From Prevotella sp. (GTDB lineage Bacteria > Bacteroidota > Bacteroidia > Bacteroidales > Bacteroidaceae): a DNA stretch of 49,360 bases. The notes under the pieces are model-generated. The model worked only from the letters and a program-made list of their open reading frames with translations, did not search any database and was not told the origin of the DNA. How positions within the stretch are numbered: position 1 is the stretch's first letter; every line of letters starts with the position of its first letter. The DNA is taken from the NCBI GenBank assembly GCA_024697645.1, contig JAILFH010000115.1:1-49360 (forward strand), read 5' to 3'. The translations under genes and the position numbers were made by a program. Positions 33,889 through 42,730 of this stretch are shown in pieces.

Positions 33889-34848
33889 TTATCTCACTGT
33901 TGCATGAAAACAACCTTGTTTCACCTCGTATTTCACCCAGCACCGACCCTCCTTTCGCAGGTCGTCAAGGACTTCAGAAAGTATTTGCTTTAGTCGCACA
34001 TCGGCCACTGTGTTTTGCTTCGAATAGGGCCGGTCTTCCTCAACTCGCAGATAGCGATTGTAGGCAATATCGAAAGTAGTACCATACATGTGACAACTGT
34101 TCTCGGAAACATTTCCATTATAGTGTTTCATGCGCGCAACTTCCTCCTTCGTTCGCAGCAAACTCGTTACGATTATCTTATGAGAAGGAAGGCCCTTAAC
34201 TTGAAGACTATCAAGGAAGTTACGACCTATATCTTGAAGTAAAACTGCAGCCTTCGGAACCAGATAGGGAATGCTCCAATAAAGTGGCTCGATGAAGAAG
34301 TAAGGATTGCTTCCGACATAGACAAGTTCTGCCTTTCTCGATTCCGCCTCAGCACGATCCTGAACGGGAGTTACGCCCCACTTTTTTGCAGAAATGACCT
34401 GCACTTCCTGCAGATCAGGAAAAGCATCACTGTAACTCCTTACACTGACGATACGATGACGGGCAGGCGTTCCGTCGGCATTGAAGAATCGAGAGGCTTT
34501 CGTGGGACCATTTGCCACATTCCTCTCTGAAGCATTTTTCCCTTCTTCTGCCTTTGCTTCTTTCTGTTTTTCTGCTGCCTTTGCCTGTTTCTCAGCCTCT
34601 TCAGCCGCCTTCTCGCGGGCCTCCATCTCGGCTTCCTCCTTCATTCTCTTCTCATTCTCCAAAGAATCCTGAACCGCCTGAATAGAGTCCTGAACTGCCT
34701 GTAGAGAATCATTCAGAAACTGAATGGAATCGGTCGTTTTACGCTCCACAGCCGACATTCCGACACGCGGAACTGCAGCCCGGATTATACCCAGGAAGAC
34801 AACTATCAGACAGAATCCCTGCAAATATCTATTTTCGCTTATCTTCAT
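33889..34848 (-). CDS. DUF5715 family protein, probable M15-like peptidase fold
   Basis: A 319-residue exported or anchored protein with one N-terminal hydrophobic helix. Residues about 45-110 form a charged coiled coil rich in Glu, Lys and Ala. The C-terminal domain matches DUF5715. Its segment SLLRTKEEVARM, followed by ENSCHMYGTTFDIAYN and a closing CFHATVR, resembles the H-x6-D ... H zinc site of M15 D,D-carboxypeptidases such as VanY, so a peptidoglycan-peptidase role is plausible but inferred. It has its own promoter and is convergent with nothing, lying back to back with phoH. Confidence 0.78.
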   Translation of the reverse strand: MKISENRYLQGFCLIVVFLGIIRAAVPRVGMSAVERKTTDSIQFLNDSLQAVQDSIQAVQDSLENEKRMKEEAEMEAREKAAEEAEKQAKAAEKQKEAKAEEGKNASERNVANGPTKASRFFNADGTPARHRIVSVRSYSDAFPDLQEVQVISAKKWGVTPVQDRAEAESRKAELVYVGSNPYFFIEPLYWSIPYLVPKAAVLLQDIGRNFLDSLQVKGLPSHKIIVTSLLRTKEEVARMKHYNGNVSENSCHMYGTTFDIAYNRYLRVEEDRPYSKQNTVADVRLKQILSEVLDDLRKEGRCWVKYEVKQGCFHATVR

Positions 34849-34899
34849 TTCAATTCATTTCAGTAAGGCCAACCACACTTTCGTTTTAAAAAACTTGTG

Positions 34900-34929
34900 C
34901 AAAGGTACAAAATAAAACTGACGAATCAA
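34900..34929 (-). promoter_or_regulatory. Promoter of the DUF5715 gene
   Basis: Minus-strand TACCTTTG (34900-34907) with TTG at 34927-34929 and a 19-base spacer, about 52 bases before the start. Confidence 0.8.
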
Positions 34930-35034
34930 CCAAAGAATTGACTGCTTTATGAACTTGAAAGCGCCGCTTTGCGTTTTTTAAGGAATCGCAGGGTGGAAAT
35001 TAACAGATTTTTACATCACGAAGCATGCAACATT

Positions 35035-35065
35035 TTGCATATCTCACGATTTCTTCGTAACTTTG
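35035..35065 (+). promoter_or_regulatory. Promoter of phoH
   Basis: TTG (35035-35037), a 20-base spacer and TAACTTTG (35058-35065) fit the consensus. The presumed transcript starts about 7 bases later, which excludes the TTG at 35063 as a translation start. Confidence 0.8.
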
Positions 35066-35116
35066 CAGACGTTTTCAAAATTATTATATAATAAGGTACT
35101 AAAAAAGAAAGAAATT

Positions 35117-36103
35117 TTGACAGAAAAGCATATCGTTCTTGAGGATATCGACCCCGTGATGCTCTATGGAGCAGGAAATGGGCATTTGCAGATCATCAAG
35201 TCACTATATCCAAAACTGCGTGTCGTGGCCCGTGGCAATGTGTTGCGCATACTGGGCGACCAAGAGCAGATGGACCGTTTCGAGCAGTGCATCGAACAGA
35301 TGCGACAGCACGTATTGAAATACAACAATATCACTGAAGAAGACATCATTGACATCGTTAACGGACGAAAGACCAATGCCGACGGGGTGAAAGGCGTTAT
35401 CGTCTATAGCATCACAGGCCGCCCCATCAAAGCCCGTTCCGAGAACCAGCAACGACTTGTCGAAGCCTATGAGAAAAGCGATATGGTGTTTGCCATTGGT
35501 CCCGCTGGAACAGGAAAAACCTATACTGCTATCGCTCTGGCCGTGAAGGCTCTGAAGGAAAAGACAGCACGCAAGATCATTCTCTGTCGACCGGCAGTGG
35601 AAGCAGGAGAGAAACTCGGATTCCTTCCTGGCGACATGAAAGACAAAATTGATCCGTATCTGCAGCCGCTCTACGACTCGTTGGAGGATATGCTGCCACA
35701 GGTTAAACTACAGGAGATGATGGAGCGTAAAGTCATTCAGATTGCCCCACTCGCCTTCATGCGAGGCAGAACGCTTAGTGATGCTGTGGTGATTCTCGAC
35801 GAGGCCCAGAACACGACACCTGCCCAGATTCGCATGTTCCTCACCCGAATGGGATGGAACACGAAGATGATGATTACCGGCGACCTCACGCAGGTAGACC
35901 TTCCAAAGGGTCAGCGCAGCGGACTTCGCGAAGCCTTCGACTTGCTTCACGATATTGAGGGCATCAGTTTTATTGAGATGAACCAAAAGGACATTGTCCG
36001 CCACAAACTCGTCACGCGTATTGTCAACGCCTACGAGAAATACGACAAAGACAGAAAAGAAATACAACAATACGAAAAAAATGAAAGCATTAACAACAAC
36101 TGA
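35117..36103 (+). CDS. phoH: PhoH family ATPase
   Basis: From the TTG at 35117 the product has 328 residues. It has an N-terminal KH-like part ([17 protein letters not shown]) and the PhoH P-loop domain with Walker [12 protein letters not shown] and Walker [10 protein letters not shown], plus the conserved [25 protein letters not shown]. Family members are ATPases linked to RNA metabolism and ribosome maturation. The frame is open from 35063, but that TTG lies inside the -7 box, so the later TTG (with AAAGAAAGAA before it) is the best start; no ATG exists near. The 3' end overlaps purC by 23 bases. Confidence 0.88.
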   Translation: MTEKHIVLEDIDPVMLYGAGNGHLQIIKSLYPKLRVVARGNVLRILGDQEQMDRFEQCIEQMRQHVLKYNNITEEDIIDIVNGRKTNADGVKGVIVYSITGRPIKARSENQQRLVEAYEKSDMVFAIGPAGTGKTYTAIALAVKALKEKTARKIILCRPAVEAGEKLGFLPGDMKDKIDPYLQPLYDSLEDMLPQVKLQEMMERKVIQIAPLAFMRGRTLSDAVVILDEAQNTTPAQIRMFLTRMGWNTKMMITGDLTQVDLPKGQRSGLREAFDLLHDIEGISFIEMNQKDIVRHKLVTRIVNAYEKYDKDRKEIQQYEKNESINNN

Positions 36104-37031
36104 TTTCCACTTTGCTGGACAAAAGAGTGTGTACCACGGAAAGGTGCGCGACGTTTACAACATCAACGACGACCTGATGGTTATGGTGGCCACCGATCGC
36201 ATCTCTGCATTCGACGTGATTCTGCCTAAGGGAATTCCTTTCAAGGGACAGGTTCTGAACCAGATTGCAGCCAAGTTCCTCGACGCTACTGCCGACATCT
36301 GCCCTAACTGGAAACTGGCTACGCCCGACCCGATGGTGACTGTAGGCCTGAAGTGTGAGGGATTCCGTGTTGAGATGATTATTCGTGGTATTCTCACTGG
36401 TTCTGCTTGGCGCGACTATAAGAAAGGCGTACGCGAGATCTGCGGTGTTCGTCTGCCCGATGGAATGCGCGAGAATGAACGTTTCCCCGAACCCATCATC
36501 ACTCCTACCACAAAGGCCGATGAAGGTCACGACCTGAATATCTCTCGTGAGGAAATCATCGCTCAGGGCATTGTCTCGGCTGAAGATTACGCCGTGATGG
36601 AAGACTACACTCGCAAACTCTTTGCCCGTGGTCAAGAGATTGCTGCCCGTCAGGGACTCATCCTCGTCGACACGAAGTATGAGTTTGGTAAGCGCGACGG
36701 TAAGGTCTATCTCATCGACGAAATCCACACTCCCGACTCGAGCCGCTATTTCTACGCTGACGGCTATGAGGAGAAGTTTGCTAAGGGCGAGCCTCAGCGC
36801 CAACTTTCTAAGGAGTTTGTACGCCAGTGGCTCATCGAGCACAACTTCATGAATGAGCCCGGACAAGTGATGCCTGAAATTACTGACGAATACGCAGAAA
36901 GCGTCAGCGACCGATACATCGAACTCTACGAGCACATAACAGGCGAGACTTTCAATCACGCAGAAGCCACTGAGGACATTGCCCAGCGCATTGAGAAGAA
37001 TGTGGCTGACTGGCTTGCAAAAAGAGGATAA
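36081..37031 (+). CDS. purC: Phosphoribosylaminoimidazole-succinocarboxamide synthase (SAICAR synthase)
   Basis: A 316-residue ATP-dependent enzyme of purine synthesis joining CAIR and aspartate. Family motifs include [11 protein letters not shown] (ATP loop), [26 protein letters not shown] and [13 protein letters not shown]. The ATG at 36081 gives the usual N-terminus ([18 protein letters not shown]); the upstream open frame belongs to phoH in another frame. The 23-base overlap with phoH suggests coupled expression. Separated from ubiE by a 141-base gap carrying the CTAG array. Confidence 0.96.
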   Translation: MKALTTTDFHFAGQKSVYHGKVRDVYNINDDLMVMVATDRISAFDVILPKGIPFKGQVLNQIAAKFLDATADICPNWKLATPDPMVTVGLKCEGFRVEMIIRGILTGSAWRDYKKGVREICGVRLPDGMRENERFPEPIITPTTKADEGHDLNISREEIIAQGIVSAEDYAVMEDYTRKLFARGQEIAARQGLILVDTKYEFGKRDGKVYLIDEIHTPDSSRYFYADGYEEKFAKGEPQRQLSKEFVRQWLIEHNFMNEPGQVMPEITDEYAESVSDRYIELYEHITGETFNHAEATEDIAQRIEKNVADWLAKRG

Positions 37032-37072
37032 GACTCAAAAGTCTTCTGATAGAGCAGGAGGCCTCACGATAG

Positions 37073-37144
37073 CTAAGAAATCTGGATTACCTAGTTAGTC
37101 TAGAAGATCTAGAAAACCTAGGGACCCTAGGTATACTAGTCGCC
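37073..37144 (+). repeat. 9-bp tandem array CTAGNNNNN between purC and ubiE
   Basis: Eight consecutive 9-bp units begin at 37073, 37082, 37091, 37100, 37109, 37118, 37127 and 37136. Six start exactly CTAG, and the first two start CTAA and CTGG. The five following bases differ in each unit (for example TTAGT, AAGAT, AAAAC, GGACC, GTATA). Invariant tetranucleotide with a variable remainder is what makes it distinct from an ordinary microsatellite. Confidence 0.92.
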
Positions 37145-37172
37145 CTTACTCCCAAAGAAAACAAAAACGATA

Positions 37173-37907
37173 ATGTACAATCAGGAGAAAATAAAGCCCT
37201 ACAGCGGCCAAGGTGAAAAGGCACAGCAGGTGGAAGAGATGTTCGACAATATCGCTCCCACCTACGACCGTCTGAATCATCGGCTCTCGTGGAACATCGA
37301 CCGCGGTTGGCGCAAGAAAGCCATCAAGGCACTTGCCCCATTCAATCCGCAGACGATGCTCGACATTGCTACTGGCACAGGCGACTTTGCCATCTTAGCG
37401 GCACAGATGCTAAAACCTCAGCAGTTGATTGGGGCTGACATCTCCGAAGGAATGATGGCCGTAGGACGACAGAAAGTAGAGAAACTCGGACTCTCCGATG
37501 TCATCAGTTTCCAAAAGGAAGACTGCTTGGCACTCTCCTACCCAGAAGAGACATTCGACGCTGTGACCGCAGCCTTCGGCATTCGCAACTTCCAGAATCT
37601 TGACCAAGGATTAAAAGAGATGTGCCGAGTTCTGAAAAAAGGTGGTCATCTCAGCATCGTTGAACTCACGACTCCTGTCTCCTTCCCTATGAAGCAACTC
37701 TTCCACATATATTCTCACACGGTGCTACCGCTTTACGGAAGGCTCATCTCGCGCGACAAGAGCGCATATAGTTATCTCACGGCCACCATCGAAGCGTTCC
37801 CACAGGGCGAGCGAATGGTGGAAATTCTCCATCGGGCAGGATTTGCGGAGGCATCTTTCCGTCGCCTCACCTTTGGCATCTGCACGATGTATTTTGCAAC
37901 TAAATAA
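37173..37907 (+). CDS. ubiE: Demethylmenaquinone methyltransferase (UbiE/MenG)
   Basis: A 244-residue SAM-dependent methylase completing menaquinone synthesis. Motifs: [21 protein letters not shown] at the start, SAM loop [15 protein letters not shown], then [18 protein letters not shown] and the C-terminal [17 protein letters not shown] segment (here [17 protein letters not shown]). In an anaerobic Bacteroidota menaquinone is the usual quinone, so the MenG role is favoured. aroE follows after 15 bases. Confidence 0.95.
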   Translation: MYNQEKIKPYSGQGEKAQQVEEMFDNIAPTYDRLNHRLSWNIDRGWRKKAIKALAPFNPQTMLDIATGTGDFAILAAQMLKPQQLIGADISEGMMAVGRQKVEKLGLSDVISFQKEDCLALSYPEETFDAVTAAFGIRNFQNLDQGLKEMCRVLKKGGHLSIVELTTPVSFPMKQLFHIYSHTVLPLYGRLISRDKSAYSYLTATIEAFPQGERMVEILHRAGFAEASFRRLTFGICTMYFATK

Positions 37908-37922
37908 TAAACAAAAACAAAA

Positions 37923-38669
37923 ATGGACAAATACGGACTTATCGGCTATCCCCTTGGCCACTCGTTCTCCATTGGCTATTTCAATGAAAAGTTTGAGAAC
38001 GAGGGAATCAATGCCCGTTACATCAATTTCGAAATTCCATCGATTGAGGACCTGCGAGAGGTCCTTGATTCCAACCCCGAACTGAAAGGGCTCAACGTGA
38101 CTATTCCCTATAAGCAGAAAGTCATACCCTATCTCGATGACATTTCGCATGAAGCGCGCGCCATTGGAGCCGTCAATGTGATTCGCGTCACCCGAAAGGG
38201 AAAGAATGTCCATCTGAAAGGCTTCAATTCCGATGTCATTGGCTTCACGAAAAGCATTGAGCCTATGTTGGAGAAATGCCACAAGAAGGCGCTGATTCTC
38301 GGTACGGGCGGAGCATCTAAGGCCATCGACTACGGACTTCGCTCATTAGGACTCGAAACCGTATTTGTCAGTCGCTTTGAGCGCCCGGGGACCATTCAGT
38401 ACGACAAACTCACATCCGACGACATTCGTGAGTACAACGTCATTGTCAACTGCACGCCCCTCGGCATGTATCCGAAGGTGGAAACCTGTCCCGATCTTCC
38501 CTATGAGGCAATGGACAGTCACACCTTACTCTACGATCTTATCTACAATCCCGACGAGACTCTCTTCATGAAACGAGGCAAGGAATATGGTGCTACGGTG
38601 AAGAATGGTCTTGAGATGCTGCTCCTGCAGGCTTTTTCCTCATGGGAGTTCTGGCATTCTGAGGATTAG
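37923..38669 (+). CDS. aroE: Shikimate dehydrogenase
   Basis: A 248-residue NADPH enzyme of aromatic amino acid synthesis, reducing dehydroshikimate. Substrate residues are in IGYPLGHSFS and LNVTIPYKQ (catalytic Lys), and GFNSDVIGF carries the partner Asp. The nucleotide loop is LGTGGASKAI. It is a little shorter than E. coli AroE (272 aa), as usual for the phylum. It is 15 bases after ubiE and 77 before the TPM-domain gene. Confidence 0.95.
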   Translation: MDKYGLIGYPLGHSFSIGYFNEKFENEGINARYINFEIPSIEDLREVLDSNPELKGLNVTIPYKQKVIPYLDDISHEARAIGAVNVIRVTRKGKNVHLKGFNSDVIGFTKSIEPMLEKCHKKALILGTGGASKAIDYGLRSLGLETVFVSRFERPGTIQYDKLTSDDIREYNVIVNCTPLGMYPKVETCPDLPYEAMDSHTLLYDLIYNPDETLFMKRGKEYGATVKNGLEMLLLQAFSSWEFWHSED

Positions 38670-38746
38670 TCATTACATTTCGCTTCGATTGTTGCGAGCG
38701 TCTTTGATCACGCAAGCAAAGTCCCCCACAACCCAAACCAAACGAC

Positions 38747-40105
38747 ATGACCAACAACCAACAGGAACCCAACAGCCCTCGACAAGGCGTCTCGGTGACG
38801 AAACTTCTCTTTGGCACCATCATCGCTGCACTTGTCTTGTGGACTCTCCCGTTCATCTTGGGCAATCACACCCACGAGAAGCCCAATCCTGAGGCTATCT
38901 TCCGCGTGTTTGTCATCATCAGCGGAATCATAGTGGCTTTGGGATTGTTGGCCGACCTACTCCTGAATCCCAACGATGAGCAAATCATTGGCGAGAAGCG
39001 CTCGGGTGTTTCGAGTATCGCCAAGAAATACAATCAGCAGATAAAGTTGCTCGAACAGGAATACGAGAAAGAGAAACAAGAGGCAACGCTTGCCGGAACA
39101 GTTCGTAACCAGTCATTACTCAGAAGTTATTCCTCCCGCTACGATGCGGTTCGCGTGGAATACCTGAAGGAATACAAAGAATACATCAACTTTTGGCAGC
39201 ACCAGCACCCACGCTACCATCAGTTTGGAAAGATCTGGGGCTGGATTCTCACCATCGTGATGTGCGGAGCCGTTTTCAGTTGCACCTATTCGATGGACGT
39301 TGCTGTCGAGAATTGTCCTGCAACAGAACATCAGGCGCCCACCTACTGGAACGCTGAGAGCATTACTCTCCCTCATCTCACCGACGGCTCCCAATACGTG
39401 TCGAATCCCGACAGCGTGCTCAGTCCTTCAGCCGTCAGCCGCATCAATGAGAAGATGCTACAACTCGACAATGAACTCGGAATTGAGTCGGCAGTGATTG
39501 TGGTGAACCATATTGAGAACGACGACCCCTTCAGACTGGCACAAGACGTGGGCAATCGCTATGGAGTTGGTCGCAACGACCGAGGAGTCGTCATTGTAGT
39601 CGGCTACCGAGATCATTCCATCAACATCTCACCCGGACGTTCGCTTGAAGCCGACCTGACCGACGCTGAATGCTACAAGTTACAACAACTCTACGTCATT
39701 CCCGGTATGAAGGCCGAGCAACCCGACAGCGCTATGATCTATCTGGCTGATGGTCTCTACGCCCTGATGAAGGGCAAGCCCCTGCCCGATATGGACATCT
39801 CACGACCTGTCGAAGACGAGTCGATGGCCTTAGGTCTCTACTTCTGGTTCTTCGTCGGCTTCCTCATTCTCACGATGTATCTCGAGCGTAAGTTCGAATG
39901 GTTTGGTGCTTATGGCACGATGGCCCTGATGGCCAATCCGTTCATCGTGGCTCCCGTCCTCATCAGTACTGGTGGTGGCGGTGGCGGTTTCGGAGGCAAC
40001 TCCCGCGGTGGATTCGGAGGTGGCGGCTTCGGAGGCGGAGGAGGCTTCGGTGGCGGCTATGGAGGCGGCAGTTTCGGTGGTGGTGGTGCAACTTCTCGCT
40101 GGTAA
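38747..40105 (+). CDS. TPM-domain membrane protein with glycine-rich tail
   Basis: A 452-residue protein: two N-terminal hydrophobic helices, a charged coiled coil (about 85-130), a third helix (GWILTIVMCGAVFSCTY), the TPM (YgcG-type) domain (about 215-345; LSPSAVSRINEKMLQLD, GVGRNDRGVVIVVGYRDHSINISPGR), a fourth helix (LYFWFFVGFLILTMYL), and a C-terminal tail of about 45 residues dominated by Gly, Phe and Ser (GGGFGGNSRGG pattern). TPM proteins typically occur next to LemA, as here. Function uncertain; some act in photosystem II repair in plants or as acid phosphatase. Confidence 0.85.
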   Translation: MTNNQQEPNSPRQGVSVTKLLFGTIIAALVLWTLPFILGNHTHEKPNPEAIFRVFVIISGIIVALGLLADLLLNPNDEQIIGEKRSGVSSIAKKYNQQIKLLEQEYEKEKQEATLAGTVRNQSLLRSYSSRYDAVRVEYLKEYKEYINFWQHQHPRYHQFGKIWGWILTIVMCGAVFSCTYSMDVAVENCPATEHQAPTYWNAESITLPHLTDGSQYVSNPDSVLSPSAVSRINEKMLQLDNELGIESAVIVVNHIENDDPFRLAQDVGNRYGVGRNDRGVVIVVGYRDHSINISPGRSLEADLTDAECYKLQQLYVIPGMKAEQPDSAMIYLADGLYALMKGKPLPDMDISRPVEDESMALGLYFWFFVGFLILTMYLERKFEWFGAYGTMALMANPFIVAPVLISTGGGGGGFGGNSRGGFGGGGFGGGGGFGGGYGGGSFGGGGATSRW

Positions 40106-40139
40106 GTCTCTAAGCAAACTGTAAAATCCGACAGCAATT

Positions 40140-40296
40140 CCAGCAAACATACAACTGAGAATTAACTGACAATCCGAAGCATCAAATATTAAACACTCAG
40201 AAGTCAAATAACTGAAATTCACAAATCAAAACAACTGATATTAAGAAGTCAAATAACTGACACTCAGAAGCCAAACAACTGACATTCTATCTATTC
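40140..40296 (+). repeat. Imperfect 22-bp tandem array upstream of lemA
   Basis: About seven units starting near 40140, 40162, 40184, 40206, 40228, 40251 and 40273. The shared core is AAATAACTGACACTCAGAAG with variation, most units being exactly 22 bp. There is no open frame across it. It fills most of the 224-base gap between the TPM gene and lemA. Confidence 0.8.
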
Positions 40297-40329
40297 AGAA
40301 TAGTATAAATCATCAAAAATAAAACCATT

Positions 40330-40914
40330 ATGAAAAAGAGTCTGATTATCGTAATTATCGCGGCCATCGTCATCATCGGCGCCTGGGCTGCAAGTGCTTA
40401 CAACTCAATGGTCGGCGTTCAGGAGAAAGCAACTACTGAACTTGCCAACGTACAGTCTGCCTATCAGCGTCGTGCTGATCTCATCCCCAATCTCGTGGAA
40501 ACCGTCAAGGGCTACGCCAAACACGAGCAGGAGACACTCGAGAACGTCATTAACGCCCGCTCAAAGGCTACTCAGGTCACTCTCGACGCAGAGAATCTCA
40601 CCCCCGAGAAACTGAAGGAATTCCAAGAGGCTCAGGGCGAACTAGGCTCTGCTCTCGGTAAACTCATCGCTATTCAGGAGAACTATCCCGACCTGAAGGC
40701 CAACGAGAACTTCCAGCAGTTGCAGGTTCAACTCGAAGGCACAGAGAACCGCATCAACGAGGCTCGCAACAAGTTCAACACCGCCGTGCAGGACTACAAC
40801 CTCGTTATCCGTTCGTTCCCGAAGAACATCCTCGCCGGTCTCTTCAACTTCGACAAGATGAACAAGTTCGAGGCTGATGCTGCCGCACAGAAAGCACCTG
40901 AAGTAAAGTTCTAA
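40330..40914 (+). CDS. lemA: LemA family membrane protein
   Basis: A 194-residue protein with one N-terminal membrane helix (LIIVIIAAIVIIGAWAA) and a helical periplasmic or cytoplasmic domain containing the LemA signature YNSMVGVQEKATTELANVQ and AYQRRADLIPNLVETVKGYA. The role is unknown despite wide distribution, though association with TPM-domain proteins is common and seen here (upstream gene). Its stop is 3 bases before the purM-like start, so both are coexpressed. Confidence 0.93.
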   Translation: MKKSLIIVIIAAIVIIGAWAASAYNSMVGVQEKATTELANVQSAYQRRADLIPNLVETVKGYAKHEQETLENVINARSKATQVTLDAENLTPEKLKEFQEAQGELGSALGKLIAIQENYPDLKANENFQQLQVQLEGTENRINEARNKFNTAVQDYNLVIRSFPKNILAGLFNFDKMNKFEADAAAQKAPEVKF

Positions 40915-40917
40915 GAA

Positions 40918-42114
40918 ATGATTGACAATCGCTATATGCAACGTGGCGTCTCTGCAGCAAAGGAAGACGTCCACGCTGCTATTAAGAACATCGACAAGGG
41001 ACTCTATCCGCAGGCGTTCTGCAAGATTATTCCCGACATTCTCGGAGGTGACACCAACTATTGCAACATCATGCATGCCGACGGTGCTGGCACAAAGTCG
41101 AGCCTCGCCTACATGTATTGGCGCGAGACGGGCGATCTCTCCGTGTGGAAAGGTATTGCTCAAGACGCTATCGTGATGAACACCGACGACCTACTCTGCG
41201 TGGGTGCAACCGACAACATCCTCGTGAGTTCAACCATCGGACGCAACAAGATGCTCGTGCCCGGTGAAGTGATCTCGGCCATCATCAATGGTACTGACGA
41301 ACTCCTTGCCGAGTTGCGCAAAATGGGAATAGGCATCTGGCCAACAGGCGGTGAGACTGCCGACGTGGGCGACCTTGTACGCACCATCATCGTCGACTCA
41401 ACAGTCACTTGCCGCATGCGCCGGTCTGACGTCATCGACAATGCTAACATTCGTCCTGGCGACGTGATCGTGGGTCTTTCCTCAACGGGACAAGCCACCT
41501 ACGAGCGTCGCTACAACGGCGGAATGGGTTCCAACGGACTCACCTCTGCCCGTCACGACGTCTTCGCAAAATATCTGGCTGCGAAATATCCCGAGAGTTT
41601 CGACCACGCTGTTCCCGACGAACTCGTCTACAGCGGCAAATATGAGTTGCTCGACTCTATCCCGACAACCAACCCGACTGAGACACAGCAGGTAGAAGGT
41701 CTGACTATGGGGCAACTTGTGCTCTCTCCCACCCGCACCTATGCACCAGTCATCAAGCGTCTGCTGGACGAACTCCGTCCTGAGGTTCACGGTATGGTTC
41801 ACTGCACAGGCGGTGCCCAGACAAAGGTGCTCCATTTCGTCGGCGACAACTGCCGCGTGGTGAAGGACAACATGTTCCCAGTTCCGCCGCTCTTCCGAGC
41901 CATTCAGGACTGCTCAGGCACCGATTGGCGCGAGATGTATCAGGTGTTCAACATGGGCCATCGCATGGAGATTTACGTTCGTCCAGAGGTTGCCGAAAAG
42001 GTCATCGCCATCAGCAAGTCGTTCAACATCGACGCTCAGGTGGTTGGCCACATCGAGGAAGGACCAAAGAGCCTGACCATCCGAAGCGAATTTGGCGAGT
42101 TCAACTACGAATAA
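40918..42114 (+). CDS. purM: PurM-like AIR synthase (phosphoribosylformylglycinamidine cyclo-ligase)
   Basis: A 398-residue member of the AIR synthase superfamily: N-terminal half with HADGAGTKSSLAYMYWRETGDLSVWKGIAQDAIVMNTDDLLCVGA (substrate and ATP region), then GGETADVGDLV, GDVIVGLSSTGQATYERRYNGGMGSNGLT, and HCTGGAQTKVLHF. These match PurM, but the protein is longer than E. coli PurM (345 aa) and the sequence is divergent, as in other Bacteroidota. It would close the imidazole ring in purine synthesis. The short distance to lemA (3 bases) places it in a chain with no other purine gene adjacent, purC being about 4 kb upstream. Confidence 0.88.
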   Translation: MIDNRYMQRGVSAAKEDVHAAIKNIDKGLYPQAFCKIIPDILGGDTNYCNIMHADGAGTKSSLAYMYWRETGDLSVWKGIAQDAIVMNTDDLLCVGATDNILVSSTIGRNKMLVPGEVISAIINGTDELLAELRKMGIGIWPTGGETADVGDLVRTIIVDSTVTCRMRRSDVIDNANIRPGDVIVGLSSTGQATYERRYNGGMGSNGLTSARHDVFAKYLAAKYPESFDHAVPDELVYSGKYELLDSIPTTNPTETQQVEGLTMGQLVLSPTRTYAPVIKRLLDELRPEVHGMVHCTGGAQTKVLHFVGDNCRVVKDNMFPVPPLFRAIQDCSGTDWREMYQVFNMGHRMEIYVRPEVAEKVIAISKSFNIDAQVVGHIEEGPKSLTIRSEFGEFNYE

Positions 42115-42122
42115 ATGCAGTG

Positions 42123-42485
42123 ATGGAATTAGACCTATATCGCAAGAGGACTTACGGACAAACTTCACGACGCAGCACGCTGACCAAGAGTCTGTGCAAA
42201 ATGCTGGTGCTCGTGATGCTGATTCCGCTCTGCCAGAGTTGTAAACTCATCGCCGAAGGAATGGAAGAGGACGCAATCCGTCAGGCTGTCTCCCCCTCGG
42301 GAAAGGCAATGACCGAAGCGGCTCACAAAACGTCGAAGAAGCAACAGAAGCAGATTCAGGAGCAACGACAGAAACTGATGGCCGAAGGCAAGTGTCCCGA
42401 CTGCATGGGCATGGGAAAGACGCCCAACGGCCACAACAACTGTGCAACCTGCAACGGAACTGGCAAGTATGTCCCGAACAACTGA
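42123..42485 (+). CDS. Small lipoprotein with a DnaJ-type CxxCxGxG cysteine repeat
   Basis: A 120-residue product from the ATG at 42123. After a basic N-terminus, a hydrophobic stretch ends with LCQSC, a lipobox-like site (Cys about 40), or the protein may start at an inner Met just before it. The C-terminal end has CPDCMGMGKTPNGHNNCATCNGTGK, two CxxCxGxG motifs like those of the DnaJ zinc finger, enough for one zinc. No family name is recognised. It is 8 bases after the purM-like gene and 49 before a small membrane protein. Confidence 0.75.
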   Translation: MELDLYRKRTYGQTSRRSTLTKSLCKMLVLVMLIPLCQSCKLIAEGMEEDAIRQAVSPSGKAMTEAAHKTSKKQQKQIQEQRQKLMAEGKCPDCMGMGKTPNGHNNCATCNGTGKYVPNN

Positions 42486-42534
42486 TCGTCACATTCGTCC
42501 GTGAATATTATTAACACCCCAAAATAACATCAAT

Positions 42535-42720
42535 ATGAACAAGAACACTCCGATTATCATTATTGTCTTGGCAGCCCTTCTGCTCATCGCCAACATCATC
42601 ATCGTCCGCAACGGACTTCAGATGGGTGTTACGAAATGGGGAAGCGTGCTGAGTTGCGTGGGAATGGTGTTTGTCATCGTCATCATGTACATCATCCACA
42701 AGAGACAGAAAGGAAAATAA
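42535..42720 (+). CDS. Small two-helix membrane protein
   Basis: A 61-residue protein with two hydrophobic helices (IIIIVLAALLLIANIIIV and VGMVFVIVIMYII) and a basic C-terminal KRQKGK. No family recognised. It begins 49 bases after the small lipoprotein and ends 10 bases before prfA on the same strand, so it is probably expressed with them. Reading frame and hydrophobic pattern support it being real. Confidence 0.68.
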   Translation: MNKNTPIIIIVLAALLLIANIIIVRNGLQMGVTKWGSVLSCVGMVFVIVIMYIIHKRQKGK

Positions 42721-42730
42721 CCCAATAGAT

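Noticed and set aside
36090..36959. 289-codon minus-strand open frame
   Set aside because: Antisense to purC with no recognisable domain.
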